This document shows, piece by piece, positions 1 to 6,103 of a stretch of DNA of 8,852 nucleotides. The stretch is from Flavobacteriaceae bacterium. Its GTDB lineage: Bacteria; Bacteroidota; Bacteroidia; Flavobacteriales; Flavobacteriaceae. Position 1 is the first letter of the stretch. Each line of letters begins with the position of its first letter. The DNA is taken from the NCBI GenBank assembly GCA_013214275.1, contig JABSPP010000050.1, positions 1-8,852 on the forward strand, written 5' to 3'. A program made the translations under genes and the position numbers. The notes under the pieces were generated by a model, which worked only from the letters and a program-made list of their open reading frames with translations, was not told the origin of the DNA and searched no databases.

Positions 1-597
1 ATAAATATAACTCCCATATAATACACTAGACATCAAATTATTTATACTCCAAATATAGGAGGTTGACTCTGTTAATTGATTCATTATCAGGAACAGGAAT
101 ATTGAAGCAGCATAGTAAAAAAACAATGCTGCATACAAAGGAAGAAGAGGATTTTTTTCTTCTAACTCCTTTAAATTCTTTACAAGTGTAAAAGCTACTG
201 TAATGACTATAATGACGTGGGAAATACTCTTGCTGAAGCCTATATTAGGATCACCAAAGGCTAACAACATAATTACAGTCTCAATAAAGAAACAACTGGC
301 AATTAACGCAATAGCTGTTTTCCATACTTTACTCAACTTTAAAACTTTGTGAAAAAAATACAACAACAAAAGAAACTCTCCTGCTACATAGAAAAGATAG
401 AGGTAGTCTGCAAGTTTAATGTTTAGAATGTAAGACGCTGTAAGTCTGACAAGTTCTGTACTAAGAAAAAAACCTAAGTATATGAGATACATTCTAGTCT
501 GTTGGTTGTCACGTAACTTTCTACTGCTGATCCCGTATAAAAAAGCTACCAGCAATAGACAGCAAGGTATAATGAAGGAAATGTTGAACAATAACAT
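1..597 (-). CDS. Partial multi-pass (7TM) membrane protein, C-terminus outside window
   Basis: The minus strand is open without a stop from an ATG at 597 to the window edge, giving 199 codons; an in-frame TGA at 603-601 fixes the start at or after 597. The protein begins MLLFNISFIIPCC and is almost wholly hydrophobic helices: about residues 3-23, 37-58, 63-83, 92-114, 122-140, 152-174 and 183 onward, so at least seven membrane segments joined by short charged loops (for example SSRKLRDNQQTR at 24-36 and KNLKELEEKNP at 140-150). No catalytic motif is visible. It starts 33 bases after the stop of the 631-1353 gene and may share its transcript. From memory, short 7TM proteins of this look in Bacteroidota often sit upstream of a sensor histidine kinase; that is inference, as the downstream gene is not in the window. 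It is a real coding region by its length and helix pattern; its function is unknown. Confidence 0.75.
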   Translation of the reverse strand, partial: MLLFNISFIIPCCLLLVAFLYGISSRKLRDNQQTRMYLIYLGFFLSTELVRLTASYILNIKLADYLYLFYVAGEFLLLLYFFHKVLKLSKVWKTAIALIASCFFIETVIMLLAFGDPNIGFSKSISHVIIVITVAFTLVKNLKELEEKNPLLPLYAALFFYYAASIFLFLIMNQLTESTSYIWSINNLMSSVLYGSYIY

Positions 598-630
598 TGA
601 TCAGCTTAAGTACTTACAGAGCTCATACTA

Positions 631-1353
631 TTAATCAAAAATGCTAAAATCATCTTTATTTCCATAAGGTGGATTAGGATGTGACCAGTCTCTTGTATTT
701 ACTCGTGATTCCATTAACCAGTCATTCTCTGGAGTTTTCTCAACAAAAATTAATATTGGAATTTGCATTTGGTAAAGAGTTGAATTTTTAAAGCCAAATA
801 AACCAAGAACTTCTTTGCCTTCTTGTACTTCTAGATCGGCTACAGGAACTTTGAAGGCTCTGAAAATTTTGTCTGTTTTACCAGTTTCAATCATATCTTC
901 AAACCAATCATAACATTCATCTTTCCACTTCTCAATGTCTTTCGCTGAAACACTCTCGGCTAAATTGGGCTCGCCGTAAACTGGTAAGTCAACCTCTTTC
1001 CAGTGCTTGGTAATATTTAACTCTGTATCTAACTTTGTCTTAGTTTCAGTAGTCGTTCGTTCAACGAGCGTAATAGACTCGTCTAAAGCCGTGAGTGCTG
1101 ATATTTGGTATCCTTGTTTTTCCTCCTTCTCTTTACCATTTTTGTCCAAAGGAACAATAATTAAAATAAATTTGCCTGATTCGTCAACACCAGCGTAAAC
1201 GTGGCAGTTCGGATTTTCTCCGAGACCTTTAATATTTTGAAAATTAAAAGCATAAGTAGGATTTATTATTTTTTTCACAAATAACAGACCGCCTTTATTT
1301 TGTGTCCAGACACTAACCGCATCTTGACACTCTTTATATCCTAATGTATTCAT
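631..1353 (-). CDS. Hypothetical soluble protein, 240 aa
   Basis: I do not recognise this protein. It starts at ATG 1353 (MNTLGYKECQDAV) and ends at TAA 631-633. It has no signal peptide or membrane helix, so it is predicted cytoplasmic. Visible features are a mixed alpha/beta pattern, beta-like stretches (GGLLFVKKI at 21-29, KFILIIVPL, PILIFVEK), a Lys/Glu-rich loop (KNGKEKEEKQ), a Thr/Glu-rich segment (ERTTTETKTKLDTEL), an acidic helical part with several Trp residues (IEKWKDECYDWFEDMIE) and a Pro/Asn-rich end (WSHPNPPYGNKDDF). The amino-acid mix is that of a real protein. It is the first gene of a possible minus-strand pair with the 7TM protein at 1-597. The upstream gap has no clear TAnnTTTG box on this strand, so its promoter was not found. 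Homology search is needed to say more; function is left open. Confidence 0.8.
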   Translation of the reverse strand: MNTLGYKECQDAVSVWTQNKGGLLFVKKIINPTYAFNFQNIKGLGENPNCHVYAGVDESGKFILIIVPLDKNGKEKEEKQGYQISALTALDESITLVERTTTETKTKLDTELNITKHWKEVDLPVYGEPNLAESVSAKDIEKWKDECYDWFEDMIETGKTDKIFRAFKVPVADLEVQEGKEVLGLFGFKNSTLYQMQIPILIFVEKTPENDWLMESRVNTRDWSHPNPPYGNKDDFSIFD

Positions 1354-1424
1354 AATCTATGGTTTAATTGTTTTTAATGGGGTAATGAATTCTTTACTTA
1401 TCAACTTCTGTTTAAAGTAAGATG

Positions 1425-1510
1425 ATCTGTAATTTGAGTTTTGTGTAACTTTTATGTAAACCCACTTGTGATGGGTAATGATAACGATTAAATTAAACTC
1501 AATTACAGAT
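1425..1510. repeat. Imperfect long inverted repeat with one bulged base
   Basis: The left arm ATCTGTAATTTGAGTTT (1425-1441) is the reverse complement of the right arm AAACTCAATTACAGAT (1495-1510) apart from one extra T in the left arm. In the middle lies a second small hairpin, ACCCA (1460-1464) with TGGGT (1472-1476) around CTTGTGA. The whole could fold as an 86-nt cruciform or RNA hairpin. There is no T-run suggesting a terminator, and no GTTRRRY/RYYYAAC core sites that would make it an integron attC site. Function unknown. Confidence 0.6.
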
Positions 1511-1562
1511 TTATGTACATGCTTTGTAGCTCCAAATTTGCAATTAAATAACACGTTTGTCA

Positions 1563-1605
1563 ATCCCCATAAATAGTGAAAAAAAATTTCACTATTTATG
1601 GGGAT
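1563..1605. repeat. Perfect 19-bp palindrome with A5 loop
   Basis: Arms 1563-1581 and 1587-1605 are exact reverse complements (core CCCCATAAATAGTGAAA) around AAAAA. The transcript on either strand would form a very stable 19-bp stem with a five-base loop. It could act as a bidirectional terminator or insulator, but both flanking genes point away from it, so neither needs a terminator here. A mobile-element end or small repeat element is an alternative. The perfect arms suggest recent origin or selection. Confidence 0.7.
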
Positions 1606-1671
1606 AACCATTATTTTTAATAATTTCTTATACTTTACAATTTCATTTTTATTAAAAATATAGTACTATGC

Positions 1672-1703
1672 TTTGCATAATACCATCTTTTACCATATAT
1701 TTG
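1672..1703 (+). promoter_or_regulatory. Bacteroidota-type promoter for the DUF4870-PadR-PspC cluster
   Basis: A -33 box TTTG (1672-1675) and a -7 box TATATTTG (1696-1703, exact match to TAnnTTTG) are 20 bases apart, the expected spacing for the primary sigma factor of Bacteroidota. Transcription should begin near 1710, leaving a leader of about 22 bases before the ATG at 1732. That leader carries an AGAGG run (about 1721-1725) that could serve as a ribosome site. Confidence 0.65.
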
Positions 1704-1731
1704 TGCTTTCTCTCAAAAAAAGAGGTTACAC

Positions 1732-2178
1732 ATGATGAATCACAACTCAGAAAACACCAATGCTTTTATCATTCATATTGCTGCTTTTGGAGAATTTTTC
1801 TTTCCTTTTGGAGGGATTGTTACTCCATTAATCTTGTGGCAAACACTAAAAAACAGAAGTACTTTTTTAGATCAACAAGGAAGAGAGGCTGTCAATTTTA
1901 ATATAAGTTATAGCCTTTACATGTTTATCGCTAGTATGATTGTAGGGCCCTTTTTTATTCGTTCTGTCTTTTTTAATCACAATCTTGGCAATTCGTACTG
2001 GAATTTTGACTGGTTGGATTTTGATTTTAGCCTTGGTGGGATATTCGGCTTAGTTGGGTTGACATCTCTAGTTGGATTTATTGGACTTACCAAACTAATC
2101 TTAGCCATTTTAGCAGCATTAAAAGCCAACAAAGGAGAAAATTATACATATCCGCTTACCATTAAATTTATCAAATAA
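1732..2178 (+). CDS. DUF4870 family membrane protein
   Basis: This 148-residue protein matches the DUF4870 (Tic20-like fold) pattern. A first helix, AFIIHIAAFGEFFFPFGGIVTPLILW (split: 11-20, 21-36), is followed by the family signature GREAVNFNIS (50-59). A second helix (about 60-82), a third after the aromatic loop NFDWLDFDFS (about 101-130), and the usual ending AALKANKGENYTYPL follow. It sits in the inner membrane; the molecular role of the family is not known. Two adjacent ATG codons (1732, 1735) are possible starts. An AGAGG run about 6 bases upstream and a promoter ending at 1703 support this region. It is the first gene of a tight cluster, with padR 16 bases downstream, which links it to the PadR/PspC membrane-homeostasis module. 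Confidence 0.85.
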   Translation: MMNHNSENTNAFIIHIAAFGEFFFPFGGIVTPLILWQTLKNRSTFLDQQGREAVNFNISYSLYMFIASMIVGPFFIRSVFFNHNLGNSYWNFDWLDFDFSLGGIFGLVGLTSLVGFIGLTKLILAILAALKANKGENYTYPLTIKFIK

Positions 2179-2194
2179 CCCAACCGCAATCTAA

Positions 2195-2539
2195 ATGAAC
2201 ATAGAAAACACAAAAGCACAAATGCGAAAGGGAGTATTGGAGTACTGCATTTTATCTATTTTGCATGGTGGAGATGCTTACACTTCCGAAATTCTTTCGA
2301 CCTTAAAAAGTGCTGAGATGATTGTGGTGGAAGGCACCATATATCCTTTATTAACTCGCCTAAAAAATGCAGGATTGCTATCGTATAGGTGGGAAGAATC
2401 TACCTCTGGACCACCCAGAAAATACTATTTAATCACAGAAAACGGAAAAATGTTTTTACGAGAATTAAATAAAACATGGCTCAACTTAATCAATGCTGTA
2501 AATCAAGTGACAGGAACAAAATCAATGAAAAATGAATAA
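2195..2539 (+). CDS. PadR family transcriptional regulator
   Basis: This 114-residue protein is a short PadR-type winged-helix DNA-binding protein. The N-terminal helices (MRKGVLEYCILSIL, about 10-23) and G-x-AYTSEIL (26-34) are typical. The recognition helix is GTIYPLLTRLKNAGLL (47-62), the family signature, and the wing follows with SGPPRKYYLIT (71-81). The C-terminal helix (about 83-105) is the usual dimerisation segment. It has no ligand domain. Its 3' end overlaps the start of the HAAS-PspC gene by 8 bases (the ATG at 2532 lies before the TAA at 2537-2539), so the two are likely translationally coupled. Regulators of this type commonly control their own operon with HAAS/PspC-type membrane partners; self-repression of the promoter near 1672-1703 is inferred, not shown. 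Confidence 0.92.
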   Translation: MNIENTKAQMRKGVLEYCILSILHGGDAYTSEILSTLKSAEMIVVEGTIYPLLTRLKNAGLLSYRWEESTSGPPRKYYLITENGKMFLRELNKTWLNLINAVNQVTGTKSMKNE

Positions 2540-4181
2540 AACAATTAACATAAATTTGGGAGGATACTTTTTTCATATCGATGAAAGTGCTTACCAAAAA
2601 CTACGAACCTATCTGGATGCTATTGCCCGATCTTTGAGTGAAGATCCACAGGGCAAAAATGAGATTATCGCAGACATAGAAGCGCGAATTAGTGAGTTAC
2701 TATCTGAAAAAATTGCAGACAGCCGTCAGGTTGTCAATGAGCAAGATATCAGCGATATTATTAAAATCATGGGAGAACCAGAGGATTATACCGATAGTGA
2801 GGAACCCTTCGCAGACAATCATAGTCAATACACAAGAACATCTACACGGTCTAAGAAACTCTTTAGAGATGGCGATGATAAGCTTCTTGGAGGTGTTGCA
2901 GCAGGAATTGCCCATTACTTTGGTATAGATGTCATCTGGATCAGATTGGCATTCATTCTTTTTTTTGTCAGTGGGTTTAGTATTGTATGCTACATTATCT
3001 TATGGATTTTACTCCCCGAAGCTAAGACAACAGCCGAAAAACTACAAATGGAGGGGGAAGCGGTGAATATTAGCAATATTGAGAAAAAGATACGAGAAGA
3101 ATTTAACAACGTAAAAGATCGTTTTAAAGAAGGGGCAGAAAATGTTTCAGAAAAGTTTTCGGATATTGAAAAAAAGTATAAGCCCAAGGCGAAATCGGGT
3201 TTTCAGGATTTTCTGGACACGTTGGGCAATATTTTAGTCAAATTTTTCAAAATTATTGGTAAGCTAATAGGGGTACTGATTATCATCATCTCTGCTTCGG
3301 TATTAATTTTATTCATTTTAGGTATTTTTTCCATCGGAAGTTTTAGCATCATAGGTTTTAAAGAGGGTTACATGAGCTTACCTCCTTTTATGATCGATTC
3401 TGTGCTTCCAGAATGGTTATTAGCAACTTGTTTATTGGTACTGGTTGGCTTCCCATTTTTAATCCTATTTATGCTAGGGTTACGTATCTTGTCCAGTAAT
3501 GTTAAGAGGTTTGCAAAGACAACTTCTCTGACATTTCTTGGATTATGGATTACAGCACTATTGATTGTCATCTTTACTGGAATCGAATTCAGTGCGAGTC
3601 ACGCCAGATCAGGAAGTACTATCAAAAAAGATACAATCTCTATCCAACCGAACGATACGCTACACATTAGAGTGGTGAATGATGATGACATTTTTTATCA
3701 AGATTACCTAGACAGAACCAAACAAAAGGAAGAGGTATATGTAAACGGAAATACATACTGGTACTCAAACTATGTAAAGGTGGATGTAAGAAAAAGTAAA
3801 AACCGAAAATCTTATTTAGAAGTTCGAAGAAGATCTCAGGGAAGAACGATGAGTAACGCTCAAGAAAATGCTTCTAAAATTCAATTTAAATATGAAGTTG
3901 CAGAGCATACAATTGTAGTAGATGGTTTTTTCTTATCAAGTTTTAGCAACTTCAGCAAAGATGAGACAGTCTATTTTACATTGTACCTTCAAGAAGAGGT
4001 GATGGTCTATTTTGATGAATCTTCGGGAAATTTCTTAAACAACGTAGAGAACACTCAAAATATTAGTGACCAAGATATGATTGATCATTATTTTATGATG
4101 ACTGATAAAGGGTTAGACTGTAGTGATTGTGAAATCCCTGAAGAAGAAGAATCGCAAAATATAAAGTCAGTTGCCAATTAA
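2532..4181 (+). CDS. HAAS-like / PspC domain multi-pass membrane protein
   Basis: This 549-residue protein has several parts. Residues 1-90 form a soluble helical region with the HAAS-like pattern (SEDPQGKNEIIADIEARISELL at 36-57, split by eye, then DISDIIKIMGEPEDY). A PspC domain follows at about 106-163 with LGGVAAGIAHYFGID and a long helix ending in WILLPE. Residues 178-216 are a charged amphipathic, coiled-coil-like segment. Three further helices lie at about 240-266, 294-317 and 330-355, and a beta-rich soluble tail runs from about 360 to 500. A CxxC pair (C530, C533) sits near the acidic C-terminus. PspC domains belong to the phage-shock/envelope-stress system, so the protein probably senses or buffers inner-membrane stress and talks to the PadR regulator encoded just before it. 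The tail may be a toastrack-like domain; that is a guess from its beta pattern. The start overlaps padR by 8 bases. Confidence 0.88.
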   Translation: MNKTININLGGYFFHIDESAYQKLRTYLDAIARSLSEDPQGKNEIIADIEARISELLSEKIADSRQVVNEQDISDIIKIMGEPEDYTDSEEPFADNHSQYTRTSTRSKKLFRDGDDKLLGGVAAGIAHYFGIDVIWIRLAFILFFVSGFSIVCYIILWILLPEAKTTAEKLQMEGEAVNISNIEKKIREEFNNVKDRFKEGAENVSEKFSDIEKKYKPKAKSGFQDFLDTLGNILVKFFKIIGKLIGVLIIIISASVLILFILGIFSIGSFSIIGFKEGYMSLPPFMIDSVLPEWLLATCLLVLVGFPFLILFMLGLRILSSNVKRFAKTTSLTFLGLWITALLIVIFTGIEFSASHARSGSTIKKDTISIQPNDTLHIRVVNDDDIFYQDYLDRTKQKEEVYVNGNTYWYSNYVKVDVRKSKNRKSYLEVRRRSQGRTMSNAQENASKIQFKYEVAEHTIVVDGFFLSSFSNFSKDETVYFTLYLQEEVMVYFDESSGNFLNNVENTQNISDQDMIDHYFMMTDKGLDCSDCEIPEEEESQNIKSVAN

Positions 4182-4350
4182 AAGAAAATGATGAAGTGCT
4201 GAATTGTTAGTATGACATTCAAATGCCCGTAAAAAGAAGCTTCCTTAATACCACTAATTAACAATTCATCCTAAAAAATACACAATTGGGTGAGTTTTAT
4301 ACCCCAATGTAAAAATTATACACAGATATTTGAACCATAAAAATAAACCC

Positions 4351-5076
4351 ATGAACAACATTAAAAAAGGAGTACTGCTCCTGATCATTGCAAGCATTTT
4401 TTCTTCCTGCGGTGCAGACTTATTTAACAGAATTGAAGGAAATAGAAACGTTATCACAGAAAAAAGGAAAATAAGCGACAGTTTTAACGGTGTAAAAGTA
4501 AGTAGTGGAATAGACCTCTATGTAAAGCAAGGAAATCAGACTGAACTTAGCGTTGAGGCAGATGAGAATTTACACGATTATATCATTACTGAAGTGAATG
4601 GCGATCAACTCCACATCTATGTAGATGGTAATATCTGGAGAGCTAAAGCGAAAAAAGTGTATCTAACCTTAACAGAACTCAAGGAATTGAAGGCTTCTAG
4701 CGGAAGTAGTGTGTATTCTAAAGGAGTCATTAAAACTGATGATATTGAGGTAAGTACCAGCAGTGGAGCTGATGTGGAAATTGAAATTGATGCAAAGAAT
4801 ATCACCTCTAGTTCTTCTAGCGGATCGGGGCTAAGAATGAGTGGAACTTGTGAAACACATACTGCAAGTGCATCCAGTGGAAGCTCTATTAGTACCTACG
4901 AATTGGTGAGTGCAGAGACATCTGCTAAGGTGAGCAGCGGAGCTGATATAAGGGTATTCGCCTCTTCGTCTATTGATGCACGTGCCAGTAGTGGAGGTGT
5001 TATTCGATACAAGGGAAGTCCAAAAAAAATTATAACAAAAACCTCATCTGGTGGTGGAATATCAAAAAAAGAATAA
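4351..5076 (+). CDS. GIN domain (DUF2807) lipoprotein
   Basis: I start this gene at ATG 4351. An in-frame TTG at 4330 would only add seven residues ahead of the signal peptide. The 241-residue product begins MNNIKKGVLLLIIASIFSSC, a lipoprotein signal with the lipobox FSSC and acylated Cys20 followed by Gly. The rest is the head GIN / DUF2807 fold: SFNGVKVSSGIDLYVKQG (44-61) is the family's opening motif, followed by a ladder of short beta-strands with recurring SSG turns (about 115-119, 137-139, 155-158, 175-178, 195-197, 212-215, 232-234), as expected for a beta-helix. It is anchored in the outer or inner membrane on the periplasmic or surface side. Its location 169 bases after the PspC gene suggests a shared envelope role. 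An imperfect -7 box GATATTTG (4325-4332) may give it its own promoter, but no clear -33 box was found. Confidence 0.88.
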   Translation: MNNIKKGVLLLIIASIFSSCGADLFNRIEGNRNVITEKRKISDSFNGVKVSSGIDLYVKQGNQTELSVEADENLHDYIITEVNGDQLHIYVDGNIWRAKAKKVYLTLTELKELKASSGSSVYSKGVIKTDDIEVSTSSGADVEIEIDAKNITSSSSSGSGLRMSGTCETHTASASSGSSISTYELVSAETSAKVSSGADIRVFASSSIDARASSGGVIRYKGSPKKIITKTSSGGGISKKE

Positions 5077-5086
5077 TATGGCTAGT

Positions 5087-5145
5087 GTCACAGCAATATA
5101 CTATCCTTTTAACTAGTAAAAAGACTTTTGGATGTTCCCTGTGAC
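5087..5145 (+). repeat. Weak inverted repeat downstream of the GIN lipoprotein
   Basis: GTCACAG (5087-5093) and CTGTGAC (5139-5145) are exact reverse complements around a 45-base loop, which itself contains a small CTTTT/AAAAG hairpin around ACTAGT (5106-5123). It lies 10 bases after the lipoprotein stop codon, where a terminator would be expected, but it is not followed by a T-run on the plus strand. It may be a factor-type or processing structure, or chance. Confidence 0.3.
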
Positions 5146-5186
5146 CCCTTAAAAAAGTATATCTGAAACAATACCATTGCTGATGT

Positions 5187-5322
5187 TTACCTTTTTTTTA
5201 AGTGCTCTTCGATATCCGAAATGTGATGTCTAAGTGCTTCTGATGAGATTTGTGTATGCTAACATAATTAGTGAAATTGCCGAAAATAATAAAGCGGGTG
5301 TTGTTAAAGTAAGTTCGTTCAT
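5187..5322 (-). pseudogene. DUF2721 membrane protein remnant (internal deletion plus frameshift)
   Basis: From ATG 5322 the minus strand encodes MNELTLTTPALLFSAISLIM then LAYTN, which is the highly typical N-terminus of the DUF2721 family of small membrane proteins (normally roughly 130-140 residues). After that the frame runs to LIRST and a TAG at 5232-5230. In the shifted frame from 5243 the strand reads SEALRHHISDIEEHLKKR and a TAA at 5189-5187, which looks like the family's C-terminus (its last amphipathic helix). So the first helix and the tail are kept, while about 80-100 middle residues and the frame have been lost. A TAnnTTTG box (5336-5329 on the minus strand) survives just before the ATG. 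The family assignment rests on recognition of the N-terminal motif; the tail is an inference. A 30-residue mini-protein could still be made, but there is no reason to think it functions. Confidence 0.7.
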
Positions 5323-5328
5323 AGGTTG

Positions 5329-5336
5329 CAAAATTA
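5329..5336 (-). promoter_or_regulatory. Candidate -7 box (TAATTTTG) of the DUF2721 remnant
   Basis: On the minus strand TAATTTTG matches TAnnTTTG exactly and lies 6 bases before the remnant's ATG (5322), so a transcript would start at or very near the start codon (leaderless layout). No TTTG -33 box is visible at the usual distance. It overlaps the upstream region of the divergent dipeptidase gene starting at 5360. Confidence 0.4.
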
Positions 5337-5359
5337 AATATTTTCAGTATTTTGAGCGC

Positions 5360-6028
5360 ATGAGATTACTATTCCTAATTTTATCTTTCTTGTGCATTTT
5401 TTCCGTGGGTGCGCAAAATTTACCCAAAGGATTTTCATACCTGTCAGATATTGACTCAACAATTCAAATAGAGTTGCGCTATCTGAGTCATCACAATTTT
5501 ATGGGTACACCTGTAGACGGATACCAAAAAAATGTAATCATTGTGAGTACTCAAGCAGCAACTGCTTTACAAAAAGTACAGTCACAGTTGAGACCCTTTG
5601 GACTTGGTTTAAAAATTTATGATGCGTACAGACCAAAACAGGCAGTAGACCATTTTATGCGTTGGGCTAATGTTATAAGTGACACTTTGATGAAGCAGGA
5701 GTACTACCCTAATGTTGCTAAGGAAGAGGTGTTTCAATTAGGATATATTGCATCTCGATCTGGTCATACCAGAGGAAGCTCAGTAGATCTTACTATTGTT
5801 GATGTAAAAACAGGGGAGGAACTAGATATGGGAAGTGCTTGGGATTTTTTTGGAGCTCTATCTCATGCAGATTATCCGAACTTGAGTAAGCAGCAAAGAG
5901 CCAATCGCTTGCTATTGAGAAATCTGATGCTTGAAGCTGGTTTTAACCCTTATGAAAAAGAATGGTGGCATTTTACATTGAGCGATGAACCATTCCCAAA
6001 TACCTATTTTAACTTTCCTGTTCGATGA
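5360..6028 (+). CDS. Secreted D-Ala-D-Ala dipeptidase (VanX/DdpX type, peptidase family M15D)
   Basis: This enzyme is predicted to cleave free D-Ala-D-Ala. I start it at ATG 5360 because the product then opens with a classic signal peptide (MRLLFLILSFLCIFSVGA, cleavage near GA|QN); a GTG at 5234 would put 42 unrelated residues in front that overlap the DUF2721 remnant. The 222-residue protein has all VanX landmarks: RYLSHHNFMGTPVDGY (40-55), DAYRP with Arg91, the zinc motif SGHTRGSSVD with His136 and Asp143, and EWWH with catalytic Glu201 and zinc ligand His204. The spacings R-45-H, H-7-D and E-3-H equal those of VanX. The signal peptide places it in the periplasm, which suggests a role in peptidoglycan turnover or D-Ala recycling. 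There are no vanH/vanA-type neighbours, so it is not part of a glycopeptide-resistance cluster. The promoter is not clear (TATTTTG at about 5349-5355 is one base short of the box). Confidence 0.9.
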   Translation: MRLLFLILSFLCIFSVGAQNLPKGFSYLSDIDSTIQIELRYLSHHNFMGTPVDGYQKNVIIVSTQAATALQKVQSQLRPFGLGLKIYDAYRPKQAVDHFMRWANVISDTLMKQEYYPNVAKEEVFQLGYIASRSGHTRGSSVDLTIVDVKTGEELDMGSAWDFFGALSHADYPNLSKQQRANRLLLRNLMLEAGFNPYEKEWWHFTLSDEPFPNTYFNFPVR

Positions 6029-6059
6029 TTGAACTCTTCGCGAGTCATAAAAATTAGGT

Positions 6060-6088
6060 AAACGACTTACGTTACTTTATCGTTTTTT
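6060..6088 (+). terminator. Weak candidate terminator after the dipeptidase gene
   Basis: AAACGA (6060-6065) and TCGTTT (6080-6085) can pair around a 14-base loop, and the right arm runs into six T residues (6083-6088). The stem is short and AT-rich, so this is a weak call. A tiny ACTC/GAGT hairpin (6033-6045) lies just before it. Confidence 0.25.
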
Positions 6089-6103
6089 AAAAAGGGAATT
6101 CAA

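Larger units (their letters stand above)
1354..1731. other. Divergent intergenic region with two inverted repeats
   Basis: This 378-base AT-rich gap separates the minus-strand gene starting at 1353 from the plus-strand gene starting at 1732. A minus frame of 84 codons (1611-1357) crosses it, but it begins inside a palindrome, has no recognisable domain and reads like chance AT-rich translation, so I do not call it a gene. The gap contains an imperfect inverted repeat (1425-1510), a perfect one (1563-1605) and a plus-strand promoter (1672-1703), listed separately. Confidence 0.7.

Noticed and set aside
1425..1510. Possible integron attC site because of a long hairpin with an extrahelical base
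   Set aside because: No GTTRRRY/RYYYAAC core sites at the ends, no integrase in the window, and the surrounding genes are not arranged as cassettes.
1357..1611. 84-codon minus-strand frame ending just before the start of the 631-1353 gene
   Set aside because: It begins inside the perfect palindrome, spans the second inverted repeat, has no domain or signal I recognise, and its composition is that of translated AT-rich spacer.
4200..4268. Inverted repeat TGAATTGTT / AACAATTCA after the PspC gene
   Set aside because: Only 9 AT-rich base pairs with a 51-base loop and no T-run; too weak to call a terminator.
4287..4307. TTGGGT / ACCCCAA hairpin before the GIN gene
   Set aside because: Short, needs a bulge, and no downstream T-run or known operator; likely chance.
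4330..4350. TTG start of the GIN lipoprotein at 4330
   Set aside because: It would put MNHKNKP before the lipoprotein signal; the ATG at 4351 gives a standard signal peptide and lipobox.
5234..5359. GTG-initiated N-terminal extension of the dipeptidase
   Set aside because: The 42 added residues are an antisense reading of the DUF2721 remnant and would bury the signal peptide.
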